Source of the DNA: Oscillospiraceae bacterium | Lineage (GTDB): Bacteria; Bacillota; Clostridia; Oscillospirales; Oscillospiraceae | NCBI GenBank assembly: GCA_009780435.1 | Contig: WRAB01000008.1 | Coordinates: 1 to 64,000, forward strand | Direction of reading: 5' to 3' | DNA length: 64,000 nt | Shown here: positions 28,235 to 35,663 of the stretch, one piece after another | Layout: every line of letters begins with the position of its first letter | Position numbering within the stretch: the first letter of the stretch is position 1 | Notes under the pieces: generated by a model | Seen by the model: the letters and a program-made list of their open reading frames with translations, nothing else | What the model was told of the DNA's origin: nothing | The model's database searches: none | Made by a program: the position numbers and the translations under genes

Positions 28235-28275
28235 GGTTGCCCGCAGTACGGCGTGAACCCGTACTGCGGGCGACC
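28235..28275 (-). repeat. Intercistronic hairpin between binding protein and permease genes
   Basis: Seventeen-base arms around GCCCGCAGTACGG with a short loop and no U-run. Such stems commonly protect the binding-protein mRNA and reduce permease expression. Confidence 0.7.
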
Positions 28276-28297
28276 AAAACGGTCTCAACTATTTTTC

Positions 28298-29641
28298 TTA
28301 TAGTCCCATTTGGAATCGGACGACATCTTCCGCTTCAGCCAATGCCTGCTCTATGTCCATGCCGAGATTAATAATATTACCCAGGGCAATGTCGATTTGA
28401 TCCATAGCTATATAGTGATGGATTCCACCGACAAAATCAGGAATGTTCTGTGAGAATCTGACAATATCGGAAAATACCGCCTGTCCGCCAAAGAATGGCT
28501 GCGGCTCTTGATATATGGTACTTGCAGCGGCGGGACCCCATGTAGAAAGGGCGCCGGCAGCCGGCAATATGATGTCATAGAGTTCTGTGCTGCCTGCAAA
28601 GGTGTAGTTTAGGAACGCAACTGCGAGATCTACATTTGCATTTGATGTGACGGCCCAACTTGAGCCACCCCAACTGGAATAATTTGTTCCGCCCGGTACG
28701 CTCAATCTCGGAATGTTTGTAACGCCCCAAACGCCTTCGGGACCGACTTCTTGTATGGTTCCCAGGATCCAACACCCTGCCAGTGTGCCTACAACATCGT
28801 GGGCCGCAAGCGTACCGATGTAATCAGACCAGTCACCGGGCAGGAGCATGACGCCGGCATCGACCATTTCAATAAATCTGTCAACAGCCTCACGGAACAC
28901 TGCATTGTCCACGAAATTCGGCTGTCCATCCCCATCAAATAAGCTGGTGCCGGCTGATTTCACCATAACATCCATGAAAGATGCGCCAACGCCGTATGTA
29001 CTGAGCAAAGGCATTCCGGTCTCATCGAGAACAACTTGACCGAGCTCAATGAGTTCATCCCATGTAATATCCGTAAAATCATCAACCGTAAAGCCGGCTT
29101 CTTCAAGGACATCGGTCCTCCATGCTGTTATGGTTACGCCATTATCAAATGGGACCGCAAAGTTTCTTCCGTCTACGACTGAGAAATCCGTTTTCCCGGC
29201 TGCAAATTCAGAAAAATTGATGCCGGAGTCAGTAATGTCTGTGAAGATACCCGGGAATGTTAAGACACTGACTTCAATCGCCTGATCTTGTATCAATATA
29301 ATATCCGGCAGAAGGCTATACTCTCCCGATATACCAATTGTGGTGATTTGCGTATTAATATCTTCCCAGGGCATTTCAACATTGTTCAGTACAAAACCGG
29401 GGTGACTCCTCTCAAAAATCTCTGCTGCTACATCCATGGCATACATATTGAATGCGGGATCCCAACTCCACACGGTGAGGGTGCCACCGGCGGCTTCTTC
29501 GCCGTTGCCATCATTTTGCGCAGGCGGGTCGGCTTGGGTCGGCGGGTCGGCCTGGGCAGGTGGATCAGCGGTGCCGCCTCCACAGGCGGCTAGAGTGACG
29601 ACCAACAGAATGGCGAGGGCAATTGCTAGAAATCGTTTCAT
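28298..29641 (-). CDS. Extracellular sugar-binding lipoprotein of the ABC importer
   Basis: A 447-residue family 1 solute-binding protein. The signal peptide MKRFLAIALAILLVVTLAAC ends in a lipobox, with Cys20 lipidated, followed by a flexible Pro/Asp-rich linker with three copies of ADPPAQ/ADPPTQ. The mature domain starts TLTVWSWDPAFN and has the two-lobe pattern typical of the family. It delivers the sugar to the two permeases encoded downstream. TAGGAGGATTTTAAA gives an excellent ribosome binding site, suiting high expression. Direct repeats upstream mark the AraC operator. Confidence 0.92.
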   Translation of the reverse strand: MKRFLAIALAILLVVTLAACGGGTADPPAQADPPTQADPPAQNDGNGEEAAGGTLTVWSWDPAFNMYAMDVAAEIFERSHPGFVLNNVEMPWEDINTQITTIGISGEYSLLPDIILIQDQAIEVSVLTFPGIFTDITDSGINFSEFAAGKTDFSVVDGRNFAVPFDNGVTITAWRTDVLEEAGFTVDDFTDITWDELIELGQVVLDETGMPLLSTYGVGASFMDVMVKSAGTSLFDGDGQPNFVDNAVFREAVDRFIEMVDAGVMLLPGDWSDYIGTLAAHDVVGTLAGCWILGTIQEVGPEGVWGVTNIPRLSVPGGTNYSSWGGSSWAVTSNANVDLAVAFLNYTFAGSTELYDIILPAAGALSTWGPAAASTIYQEPQPFFGGQAVFSDIVRFSQNIPDFVGGIHHYIAMDQIDIALGNIINLGMDIEQALAEAEDVVRFQMGL

Positions 29642-29766
29642 TTTAAAATCCTCCTAAAAATTTTCTTTTGGCCTGCAGCATAGCCTTACTTGGTCAATAT
29701 GTACACAAATGTGCTGCCGAAAGCCAACTTTGTAATCATAATTATAAGATCAAACGGAGAATTATT

Positions 29767-29804
29767 GTTTGCAAAATTGACCACCAATTATGCGAAATCA
29801 ACCA
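29767..29804 (-). promoter_or_regulatory. AraC-type operator: two 17-bp direct repeats, 21 bp apart
   Basis: On the minus strand TGGTTGATTTCGCATAA (29788-29804) is followed by TGGTCAATTTTGCAAAC (29767-29783), exactly two helical turns apart. The pair lies between the araC-like gene and the binding-protein gene; a weak TTATAAT follows about 20 bases downstream. The remainder of 29642-29835 shows nothing else. Confidence 0.65.
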
Positions 29805-29835
29805 TTTCTAACTGAGTAACATATGTTTGTGCCGT

Positions 29836-30765
29836 CTATCTCCACCCCTCGTAGGGCTGGATCTTGCTGTCGTGCAGCTTGCGCTCATAGTATTGTGTAT
29901 CTTTGCGCCACTGGGAGGGGGACATCCCCGTGATCTCTTTAAAGTTGCGGTTTAAAGCCGTTATGGTGATAAATCCGCACTTTACGGCGATATGGCCGAT
30001 GGCTTCGTTTGTGCTGTGCAACAGCTTACAGACGGCCTCTACCCGGATGCGGTTGATGTAGGTAAGGGGTGAGATACGCATAGACTGCAAAAACAACCGC
30101 CTGAAGTGGGTTTCGCTCATGTGACAGGCCGCTGCTAACATGGATACGCTGATCTTTTCCCTGTAATGCTGGGCCACATAGTCAATGCCCGGTGCAATCG
30201 CTTCGATACATTTGCCGGCACCGGTGTCGGCAGGGTCGTCGTCGCACAGGCGGGATATGGTTATGAGTAGCGATTGTAGCATACCGCTGATACTTTCAAG
30301 ATAACGATCCGCCTTATTGCGGTGCTCGTCCATGATTGCCAGAATCATATTTGCAATCTGCGGATGTTCCTCGTGTTTTAACAGTGCTGCCTCTTGATTG
30401 ATTTTCCGGGCAAGCTGTGTTCTGGCCAGGGAGTTGTCGGGGATCAGTTGGGCCAGAACACTCTCCACGTTCACAAATAGGAATTCCCAGTGGCATTTTT
30501 CCCCCGGCAGGCTATTTGTGTGGTGGAGATGATAGGGCGGCACAACCGAAAACATCCCCGTGGTATAAGGGGTTTTTCGATCACCAAAGGTCATGGTTCC
30601 CTCGCCATTGCGGCAATAGCCCAATTCTAGGTGATTATGGAAGTGTAACGCATCTAAGTCGTTGCCGTATTCACGAATCCAGCCTGCACCCAAAAGGGCC
30701 AACACATGACAGTTGGGCGGGGTTTCGTAATACCTGTACTGCACACGTGCCTGTAGATGCTTCAT
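29836..30765 (-). CDS. AraC-family transcriptional regulator
   Basis: A 309-residue regulator: an N-terminal cupin arm that would sense sugar (HFHNHLELGYCRNGEG, GMFSVVPPYHLHH) and a C-terminal AraC domain with two helix-turn-helix units (SVSMLAAACHMSETHFRRLF in part, then IGHIAVKCGFITITALNRNF in part) ending in the typical GMSPSQWRK. The ATG at 30765 follows GGGGGTG by six bases. It is encoded immediately upstream of the importer-lacZ operon on the same strand and very likely activates it by binding the direct repeats there. Confidence 0.9.
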   Translation of the reverse strand: MKHLQARVQYRYYETPPNCHVLALLGAGWIREYGNDLDALHFHNHLELGYCRNGEGTMTFGDRKTPYTTGMFSVVPPYHLHHTNSLPGEKCHWEFLFVNVESVLAQLIPDNSLARTQLARKINQEAALLKHEEHPQIANMILAIMDEHRNKADRYLESISGMLQSLLITISRLCDDDPADTGAGKCIEAIAPGIDYVAQHYREKISVSMLAAACHMSETHFRRLFLQSMRISPLTYINRIRVEAVCKLLHSTNEAIGHIAVKCGFITITALNRNFKEITGMSPSQWRKDTQYYERKLHDSKIQPYEGWR

Positions 30766-30836
30766 ATAGATCACCCCCGTGCCGAATGTTTAATCACCGA
30801 GGATATTTTATCACAAGCCCTGTTGGATATCAAACG

Positions 30837-30869
30837 AAGCCCCAAAGCGCAAGGGACGCTTTGGGGCTT
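30837..30869 (-). terminator. Terminator of the XRE regulator gene
   Basis: AAGCCCCAAAGCG and CGCTTTGGGGCTT arms with a seven-base loop, directly after the stop codon; the U-run is weak. Confidence 0.65.
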
Positions 30870-30874
30870 ATCGC

Positions 30875-31204
30875 TTATTTTAATGCTATTGTTTTGAAAA
30901 AGGTTTTGAGCAAATCCTCAGCTAGCGGGATATATTTTTCATCAAGTGTTGAGAGTGTTTTAACTATTGCAGATACGTCAGGGAGGTGTTCTTTTCCCAT
31001 AAGGACAAAATCAGCCGATATACCAAGCCCCTCACACAGCTTATACAGCGTTTCGGCAGAAACTCCTTTGACACCACGCTCTACCTCTGAAAGAAATTGC
31101 GGAGAAATATTTACATAATCGCACAGCCCCTCTCTTGTGATTCCAAGATACTCCCGTTGTGTCCGCACTCTTTTACCGATCTGTTTATTCAAAGCTTTAT
31201 TCAT
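30875..31204 (-). CDS. XRE-family helix-turn-helix regulator
   Basis: A 109-residue protein with a Cro/CI-type helix-turn-helix over residues 10-65 (LGITREGLCDYVNISPQFLS in part, then SEVERGVKGVSAETLYKL) and a short helical C-terminal extension (LAEDLLKTFFKTIALK) likely for dimerisation. AAGAGGTGATCGG precedes the ATG. It is divergent from a 37-residue membrane peptide gene, and the shared 124-base gap contains a perfect palindrome overlapping the peptide promoter. It therefore probably represses the peptide, and perhaps itself. Confidence 0.85.
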   Translation of the reverse strand: MNKALNKQIGKRVRTQREYLGITREGLCDYVNISPQFLSEVERGVKGVSAETLYKLCEGLGISADFVLMGKEHLPDVSAIVKTLSTLDEKYIPLAEDLLKTFFKTIALK

Positions 31205-31254
31205 AACCGATCACCTCTTGGCATCAGTTTATCGCCTGCTTACAGCTAATTAAA

Positions 31255-31296
31255 CAAGCGATAGCGCTTGACCAAAAGATGCTATGGGCTTATAAT
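31255..31296 (+). promoter_or_regulatory. Operator palindrome overlapping a sigma-A promoter
   Basis: CAAGCG-atag-CGCTTG (31255-31270) overlaps the -35 TTGACC (31268-31273); TATAAT (31291-31296) follows after 17 bases. Confidence 0.75.
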
Positions 31297-31328
31297 GTTT
31301 TTATAAAATATGACAAGAGGTGGAATAA

Positions 31329-31442
31329 ATGACAATAGCAGAGAGAATTGTGGAACAATTGATTCAAGGTTTGGGAGCAGTTCTCCTTGTCCTTCCTATG
31401 GTTTTTGCCGCTTGGATATGCAAAAAGGGCGAAAGGAAATGA
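31329..31442 (+). CDS. 37-residue single-pass membrane peptide
   Basis: A mini-gene with AAGAGGTGG five bases before its ATG. The peptide has an amphipathic N-terminal segment (MTIAERIVEQLIQ), one hydrophobic helix (GLGAVLLVLPMVFAAWI) and a charged tail (CKKGERK). It sits under a near-consensus promoter overlapped by the palindromic operator, opposite the XRE regulator gene. Size and topology fit a small membrane-acting toxin, a signal peptide or a regulatory microprotein; sequence alone does not decide. The HAD phosphatase and mgsA genes follow about 80 bases downstream on the same strand and might be read from the same promoter. Confidence 0.65.
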   Translation: MTIAERIVEQLIQGLGAVLLVLPMVFAAWICKKGERK

Positions 31443-31520
31443 AAAGCCCTGCAAAGCTTGCGGTAGAAATTCGGTGCGGGATATGCTAGAATAACGAGAG
31501 CGGGGGAGGGGGAATATGCC

Positions 31521-32123
31521 ATGAATTTCATTTTTGACATAGGAAATGTCCTGATCAATTTCAAGCCGCTCTTATTTTTAGAGGAATTGTTCGGCGAGAA
31601 GGCAGTGGCGGATAAACTATTCCAGACCATATTTCAAAGCCCGGAGTGGAGAAAATTGGACCAAGGTCTTCTGACCCATCAAGAGGCAGAAGACATCTTT
31701 TGTATGCGGGAACCGGAGTTACAACCGGAAATTCATCAAACCATGCAAAACTTGAAAAATCTGCTGACGCCCATTCCGGAGACCGTGGCACTATTGCCCA
31801 AAATTAAAGAATTGGGACACAAGTTATATTACTTGTCCGATTTCCACGCAGAACTGCGCAGCTATATATTCGATCAATATCCGTTTTTTGCACTCTTTGA
31901 CGGCGGGGTGTTTTCATGTGATATCCACGTGACCAAGCCATCCCCAGCCATATATCGTCATCTGTTGGAGACCTATCAACTCGCTCCAAAAGACTGCCTG
32001 TTTTTTGATGATGTGGAAAAAAACGTAGCGGGCGCACAGGCAGAAGGGATTCACAGCGTCTTATTTACCGGCGCTGCATGCGTTGCGCCCTATATCACTT
32101 CCGAGGAGGAACGGGTCATATGA
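31521..32123 (+). CDS. HAD-superfamily hydrolase, YihX-like
   Basis: A 200-residue phosphatase of HAD subfamily IA. Motif I is FDIGNVLINF (nucleophile Asp at residue 6), motif II YYLSDFH (Ser), motif III TKPSPAIY (Lys), and motif IV CLFFDDVEKNV. FDxGNVL without the second Asp of classical motif I is normal for the YihX (glucose-1-phosphate phosphatase) group. A helical cap lies between residues 15 and 85. AGGGGGAATATGCC surrounds the start. Its stop overlaps the mgsA start by ATGA, so the two are coupled. A sugar phosphate substrate is plausible. Confidence 0.85.
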   Translation: MNFIFDIGNVLINFKPLLFLEELFGEKAVADKLFQTIFQSPEWRKLDQGLLTHQEAEDIFCMREPELQPEIHQTMQNLKNLLTPIPETVALLPKIKELGHKLYYLSDFHAELRSYIFDQYPFFALFDGGVFSCDIHVTKPSPAIYRHLLETYQLAPKDCLFFDDVEKNVAGAQAEGIHSVLFTGAACVAPYITSEEERVI

Positions 32124-32602
32124 TAGATATGGAATACATCCCCTTTACGTTAGGGGTACAGAAGAACATTGCCCTCATTGCCCACGATACGAAGAAAGAA
32201 GAACTGGGGGACTGGGCGTATGGGAATCGGGAGATTTTAAAGGGCCATTTCCTCTGCGGCACCGGGACGACGGCGAAGCTTATCACCCGGCGGACGGGAC
32301 TGCCTGTGCGGGGCTATAACAGCGGGCCGTTAGGCGGTGACCAGCAGATCGGTGCGCGGATTGTGGAGGGGCGTGTGGACTTTATGATCTTTTTCTGGGA
32401 TCCACTGGCCGCCCAGCCCCACGATCCGGACGTCAAGGCCCTTTTGCGGATTGCCGTGCTCTACGACATTCCCGTGGCGAACAACCGGGCCACAGCGGAT
32501 TTTCTGCTCAGCAGTACGTATATGGATCGGGCGTATACCCGCAAGGTATTCAACTACAACCGGGCCATTGAAGATCGATTTGCCGCGCTGAAGGAGGAAT
32601 AA
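32120..32602 (+). CDS. mgsA: Methylglyoxal synthase
   Basis: A 160-residue enzyme converting dihydroxyacetone phosphate to methylglyoxal and phosphate, the start of a glycolytic bypass used when phosphate is limiting. Conserved blocks are IALIAHDTKKEEL with the catalytic-region Asp, CGTGTTAKLI for phosphate binding, and SGPLGGDQQIGARI followed by DFMIFFWDPL. The length is typical. The ATG at 32120 is preferred over a longer frame because GAGGAGG lies about nine bases upstream and the start overlaps the HAD gene stop. Confidence 0.94.
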   Translation: MIDMEYIPFTLGVQKNIALIAHDTKKEELGDWAYGNREILKGHFLCGTGTTAKLITRRTGLPVRGYNSGPLGGDQQIGARIVEGRVDFMIFFWDPLAAQPHDPDVKALLRIAVLYDIPVANNRATADFLLSSTYMDRAYTRKVFNYNRAIEDRFAALKEE

Positions 32603-32606
32603 ATCG

Positions 32607-32801
32607 TTAAGGCGGTTTTGACTCCTCTTTTTCTACGGTATCTTCAATCCGGCAGATTGCTCGGATGGCCTCCATGGCGAGCATCTCTTTACTGAGCAGG
32701 GAGAGGAAGATGGCCAGGTTGGTAAATGTCCGCTCCTCTAAGCTGACGTAGAAATAGTTGGTAACCGCCGTGAGGATGGCGTTGAGTTCAGTCGGGCGCA
32801 T
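32607..32801 (-). CDS. Small hypothetical protein, DUF6774-like
   Basis: A 64-residue protein starting MRPTELNAILTAVTNYFYVSLEE and containing LAIFLSLLSKEMLAMEAIRAI. The spacing of two amphipathic helices resembles a group of about 60-residue proteins (DUF6774) common in Clostridia, in which the second helix starts FTQLGDTL; this resemblance is from memory and weak. TTGGAGTGGTCTC precedes the ATG. It converges on mgsA with only four bases between the stops. Function unknown. Confidence 0.5.
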   Translation of the reverse strand: MRPTELNAILTAVTNYFYVSLEERTFTNLAIFLSLLSKEMLAMEAIRAICRIEDTVEKEESKPP

Positions 32802-32834
32802 GAGACCACTCCAAGTATATCAGGAGCGTGCGCA

Positions 32835-33059
32835 ATGGGCGGATATTGTAATTGTAATATGTATGGACGGCGGGTTCGCCGTCCGGTTATGTTGAAAAAA
32901 GCGGGCGCTTTGGATTTAACACCAACGGCCCCGGCCACCCCAGCGACGGCTAAAGCCCCAGCTACACCGGCGCCATCTTCTACTGCGGAAGAACATTGCG
33001 CACCCTCCTATGGTAAATTGCCCCAAAATGAGGCTCACTTCATTCTATGCGGCGCATGA
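32835..33059 (+). CDS. Hypothetical small Ala/Pro/Thr-rich protein
   Basis: A 74-residue frame starting MGGYCNCNMYGRRVRRP with AGGAG eight bases upstream of the ATG. The N terminus has two Cys and an Arg-rich patch, the centre is a low-complexity A/P/T linker, and the end NEAHFILCGA is encoded within a perfect hairpin that follows the gene. The divergent position to the preceding gene and the hairpin at the stop favour a real transcript. The composition is odd and no family is recognised, so it may be spurious. Confidence 0.35.
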   Translation: MGGYCNCNMYGRRVRRPVMLKKAGALDLTPTAPATPATAKAPATPAPSSTAEEHCAPSYGKLPQNEAHFILCGA

Positions 33060-33073
33060 GAATGAAGTGAGCC
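33032..33073. terminator. 15-bp perfect hairpin between convergent small genes
   Basis: GGCTCACTTCATTCT and AGAATGAAGTGAGCC arms with a 12-base loop; no U-run. Confidence 0.5.
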
Positions 33074-33104
33074 GTTGTATGATAGATCACGTTTTCCGAA
33101 CCCT

Positions 33105-33269
33105 TTAACAATGGGCGAGTACAAACTCCCTGAGTTTCTCCTTTGCCGCCTCTGTGACAGACTTGCCCTTCTCGATCAAAGTTGCAGCGCAGAGCGCACA
33201 AAAGAGGATGCCGCATATCAGGCTCAAGGTTCCAAATAGTAACGCCAGAGAAAGAGATATTTTTTTCAT
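33105..33269 (-). CDS. 54-residue small membrane protein downstream of patatin gene
   Basis: The peptide starts MKKISLSLALLFGTLSLICG and continues ILFCALCAATL as one long hydrophobic stretch with three cysteines, then a charged amphipathic tail (IEKGKSVTEAAKEKLREFV). It looks like a single-pass protein or uncleaved signal anchor. The ribosome binding site is weak (GAAAG). The start lies 17 bases after the patatin stop on the same strand, so it is probably in its operon. No family recognised. The hydrophobic/charged alternation and lack of stops support coding. Confidence 0.5.
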   Translation of the reverse strand: MKKISLSLALLFGTLSLICGILFCALCAATLIEKGKSVTEAAKEKLREFVLAHC

Positions 33270-33285
33270 GTCAGCACAACTTTCT

Positions 33286-34137
33286 TTAGATTTTATATTT
33301 AATGATTTTCTTTACGGCTTTATTGAGATTATTTAGGACGACATCTCCTGTGAGCCGGAAGCTCTTTTTTCCCCTGAGATCGTTTGTGAACTGTATTTTC
33401 TGATAGATATACTCTAAATCATCTGTGCCGTTCTTGAAGATGATATCAAACAGCGCCATGCTTTTTTCGTATCCGGATGTTATCATATATGAAATAGAAT
33501 CTCGGTCAAAGGCCAAAGACGTTTTTATGATCTTGTCATCGAGGAAGTTTATTTTGATCAACTTGCTGTCGAAGTGGTCATTTTCAAAGATATAATTATC
33601 ATTATCAAAATGGACGACAATCCCGTAGTCAAGCGGGTGTTTCAGCAGGGGCTTCACGGGGATATTGTCCACAATCGCACCGTCCAGGTACTTCGCACCT
33701 GAAATCTCAACGGCCCGTGAGAGCACGGGAATCATCACGCTGGCCAATAGATAATCGTCCACGTGGCGCGGGTCTACCTCTTTTAAGTTGATGTAATTCA
33801 ATTTGAAATTTGTGATATTGAGACAGGAAACATACAGATGAGATTGGGGAATATTCGATTCGCTGGCGATTTCATTTACGACGTCGGCGATGTACGAGCC
33901 GCGGGCATACGCTTTATAAAAGGAACGAAGTCCGGAAAATTCAAGTTTGCGCCACATGTTTTCCGCGATATCCAGTTCATCATGGGCAAACGCATAAGCA
34001 TTCAGCGTGCCGACTGATGATGCGCTGATATATTTTATCTGCTCGTTCGGGATAAACTCTTTGAGTGCTTTTAAAACGCCAATTTGATAAGCGCCTTTTG
34101 CAAATCCACCGGATAGGACAAGGCCAATGTTGGGCAT
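33286..34137 (-). CDS. Patatin-like phospholipase
   Basis: A 283-residue lipid acyl hydrolase with a Ser-Asp dyad. The oxyanion loop is LSGGFAKGAYQIG (residues 8-20), the nucleophile lies in SASSVGTLNA (the GxSxG position has Ser first), and the aspartate is in YLDGAIVDNIP. No signal peptide is present, so it should act on the inner membrane face or on host/phage lipids. The start at 34137 lies about 50 bases downstream of the inverted-repeat promoter. Metabolic turnover, virulence and defence roles are all known in the family; nothing adjacent points to defence. Confidence 0.87.
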   Translation of the reverse strand: MPNIGLVLSGGFAKGAYQIGVLKALKEFIPNEQIKYISASSVGTLNAYAFAHDELDIAENMWRKLEFSGLRSFYKAYARGSYIADVVNEIASESNIPQSHLYVSCLNITNFKLNYINLKEVDPRHVDDYLLASVMIPVLSRAVEISGAKYLDGAIVDNIPVKPLLKHPLDYGIVVHFDNDNYIFENDHFDSKLIKINFLDDKIIKTSLAFDRDSISYMITSGYEKSMALFDIIFKNGTDDLEYIYQKIQFTNDLRGKKSFRLTGDVVLNNLNKAVKKIIKYKI

Positions 34138-34188
34138 ATCAACATCTCCAACACGTGTAAAAGGACACGCTTTTTACAGGCTTAACTA

Positions 34189-34228
34189 CTTGACATAGAG
34201 GGTAGCATAAATCGCTTACTATGTCAAG
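34189..34228 (-). promoter_or_regulatory. Promoter inside a 10-bp perfect inverted repeat
   Basis: CTTGACATAG ... CTATGTCAAG arms are 20 bases apart. Read on the minus strand, TTGACA then 17 bases and TACCCT form a promoter for the patatin gene. The symmetry places a second TTGACA on the + strand. Confidence 0.5.
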
Positions 34229-34264
34229 AAATGTCGGAATCGCTGATCAGACGCACACAACAAT

Positions 34265-34300
34265 CCCCGCCGTGTATCCATTTCGGAATACACGGCGGGG
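34265..34300 (-). terminator. Terminator-like hairpin of pfp
   Basis: CCCCGCCGTGTAT and ATACACGGCGGGG arms, 14 bases after the gene on the minus strand; only a weak ATTGTTGTG follows. Confidence 0.65.
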
Positions 34301-34314
34301 TTCTATCACACGTC

Positions 34315-35565
34315 TTATTTCGCCAAAACTTTCTTCAATCTGGCAAACCGGGGGAGAGAACTCTCCTGCGCCCGGTTGGGCTCGCCTTGGATGAGGGGCA
34401 GGGCGTAGTCGATGAACTCTTTGGTGATCCCGTTGCCTGCCGGGGTGATCCACTCCAGGGGCAGTTTTTTCTCAAAATTGGCCACTTTCTCCAGGGGCAG
34501 GAGAACCGTCTTGCAGACGTAGGAACCGGAGGACATGTCCCGCTCAAATCCCACCATTTTCCCGGTCTCCCCGGCAACGGCGGCTTCCACGGCGGTCTTG
34601 CCCGCCAAGAATGCCTCGTCAATATCTGTCTGGGAGGCCAGATGGGCGGCGGCCCGCTGGAGCAGGCTGAGTTCAATGCCCCGGACTTTGGCCCCGGTCT
34701 TTTCCTTGACAATCCCCGCCAGAGTGGCGGCGAGACCGCCCAGTTGGGCGTGGCCGAAGGCGTCTTTCGAGGCCTCGCCCGATGCGCCGTACTCGGCGAT
34801 GAGTTTGCCATCCTTGTCGTGGATCCCCTCGGAGACGGCCACTAAGGCGTTACCCTGCTCTTTGTAGATGGCGGTGACATCGGTCAAAAATTGATCCATG
34901 TCAAAGGCAACTTCCGGGACGTAGATCAGATCCGGGCCACATCCGAAGTGGGTAGCTAAAGCGGCGCTGGCGGTGAGCCATCCGGCGTGGCGGCCCATGA
35001 CCTCCACAATAGTGATCTGACCCGTGTCGTAAACCCGTGCGTCCTTGTAGACCTCCATCAAGCTGGTGGCCACATACCGGGCGGCGGAGCCGTAGCCGGG
35101 GCAGTGATCCGTGCCGAACAAATCGTTGTCAATGGTCTTAGGTACGCCCATGACGTGGCACTCGTAACCACTTTTGGCAAAATAGCGGCTGATCTTATTG
35201 CAGGTGTCCATGGAGTCGTTACCGCCGTTGTAGAAGAAATAACGGACATCGTATTGCTCAAAAATCTCCTGGATCCGCTTATAGTCCGTATCGTCCACAT
35301 CGGGATCGGCGATCTTATACCGGCAGGAGCCCAGCTCCGAGGAGGGCGTGTTGAGCAACAGCGCCAGCTCCGACGCGTCTTCCTGTTGCATATCGTAGAG
35401 CTTGCCGTCTAAGACCCCTTTGATCCCGTGGGCGGCGCCGTATACGGCGGTGATGTGCTCGTTGTCCAGCGCCGTACGGATCACGCCGTAGGCACTGGCG
35501 TTGATGACAGAAGTTGGCCCGCCCGACTGGCCGATGACACAGGCGCCCTTGAGTGGTGTACGCAT
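34315..35565 (-). CDS. pfp: 6-phosphofructokinase, pyrophosphate-dependent type
   Basis: A 416-residue group II-like phosphofructokinase. The diagnostic positions point to PPi: YNGGNDSMDT where ATP enzymes have GGDGS, and PKTIDND, whose Lys replaces the Gly of ATP-PFK. Further conserved are GQSGGPTSVINAS at the N terminus and EVMGRHAGWLTA. It interconverts fructose 6-phosphate and fructose 1,6-bisphosphate reversibly, saving ATP in anaerobes. The ATG at 35565 has AGGGGGACTT upstream and removes 59 implausible residues of the longest frame. With fba and mgsA in the window it contributes to central carbon flow. Confidence 0.9.
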   Translation of the reverse strand: MRTPLKGACVIGQSGGPTSVINASAYGVIRTALDNEHITAVYGAAHGIKGVLDGKLYDMQQEDASELALLLNTPSSELGSCRYKIADPDVDDTDYKRIQEIFEQYDVRYFFYNGGNDSMDTCNKISRYFAKSGYECHVMGVPKTIDNDLFGTDHCPGYGSAARYVATSLMEVYKDARVYDTGQITIVEVMGRHAGWLTASAALATHFGCGPDLIYVPEVAFDMDQFLTDVTAIYKEQGNALVAVSEGIHDKDGKLIAEYGASGEASKDAFGHAQLGGLAATLAGIVKEKTGAKVRGIELSLLQRAAAHLASQTDIDEAFLAGKTAVEAAVAGETGKMVGFERDMSSGSYVCKTVLLPLEKVANFEKKLPLEWITPAGNGITKEFIDYALPLIQGEPNRAQESSLPRFARLKKVLAK

Positions 35566-35640
35566 TGTATAAGTCCCCCTATAGATAAAGTTAAAAAAAC
35601 TACATGCGGGAAATAGTATACCACTTTTCGCCACGTGTGT

Positions 35641-35663
35641 ACATGTTTCTGTGAAAAATTTCT
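35641..35663. repeat. 23-bp direct repeat, copy 1 (upstream of pfp, abutting the permease stop)
   Basis: ACATGTTTCTGTGAAAA then ATTTCT. It matches 36720-36742 except for one base and ends one base before the permease stop codon. Confidence 0.7.

Noticed and set aside
33286..34137. Patatin as part of an anti-phage (CBASS-like) system
   Set aside because: No cyclase, sensor or other defence gene is adjacent; neighbours are small unknown proteins and PPi-PFK.
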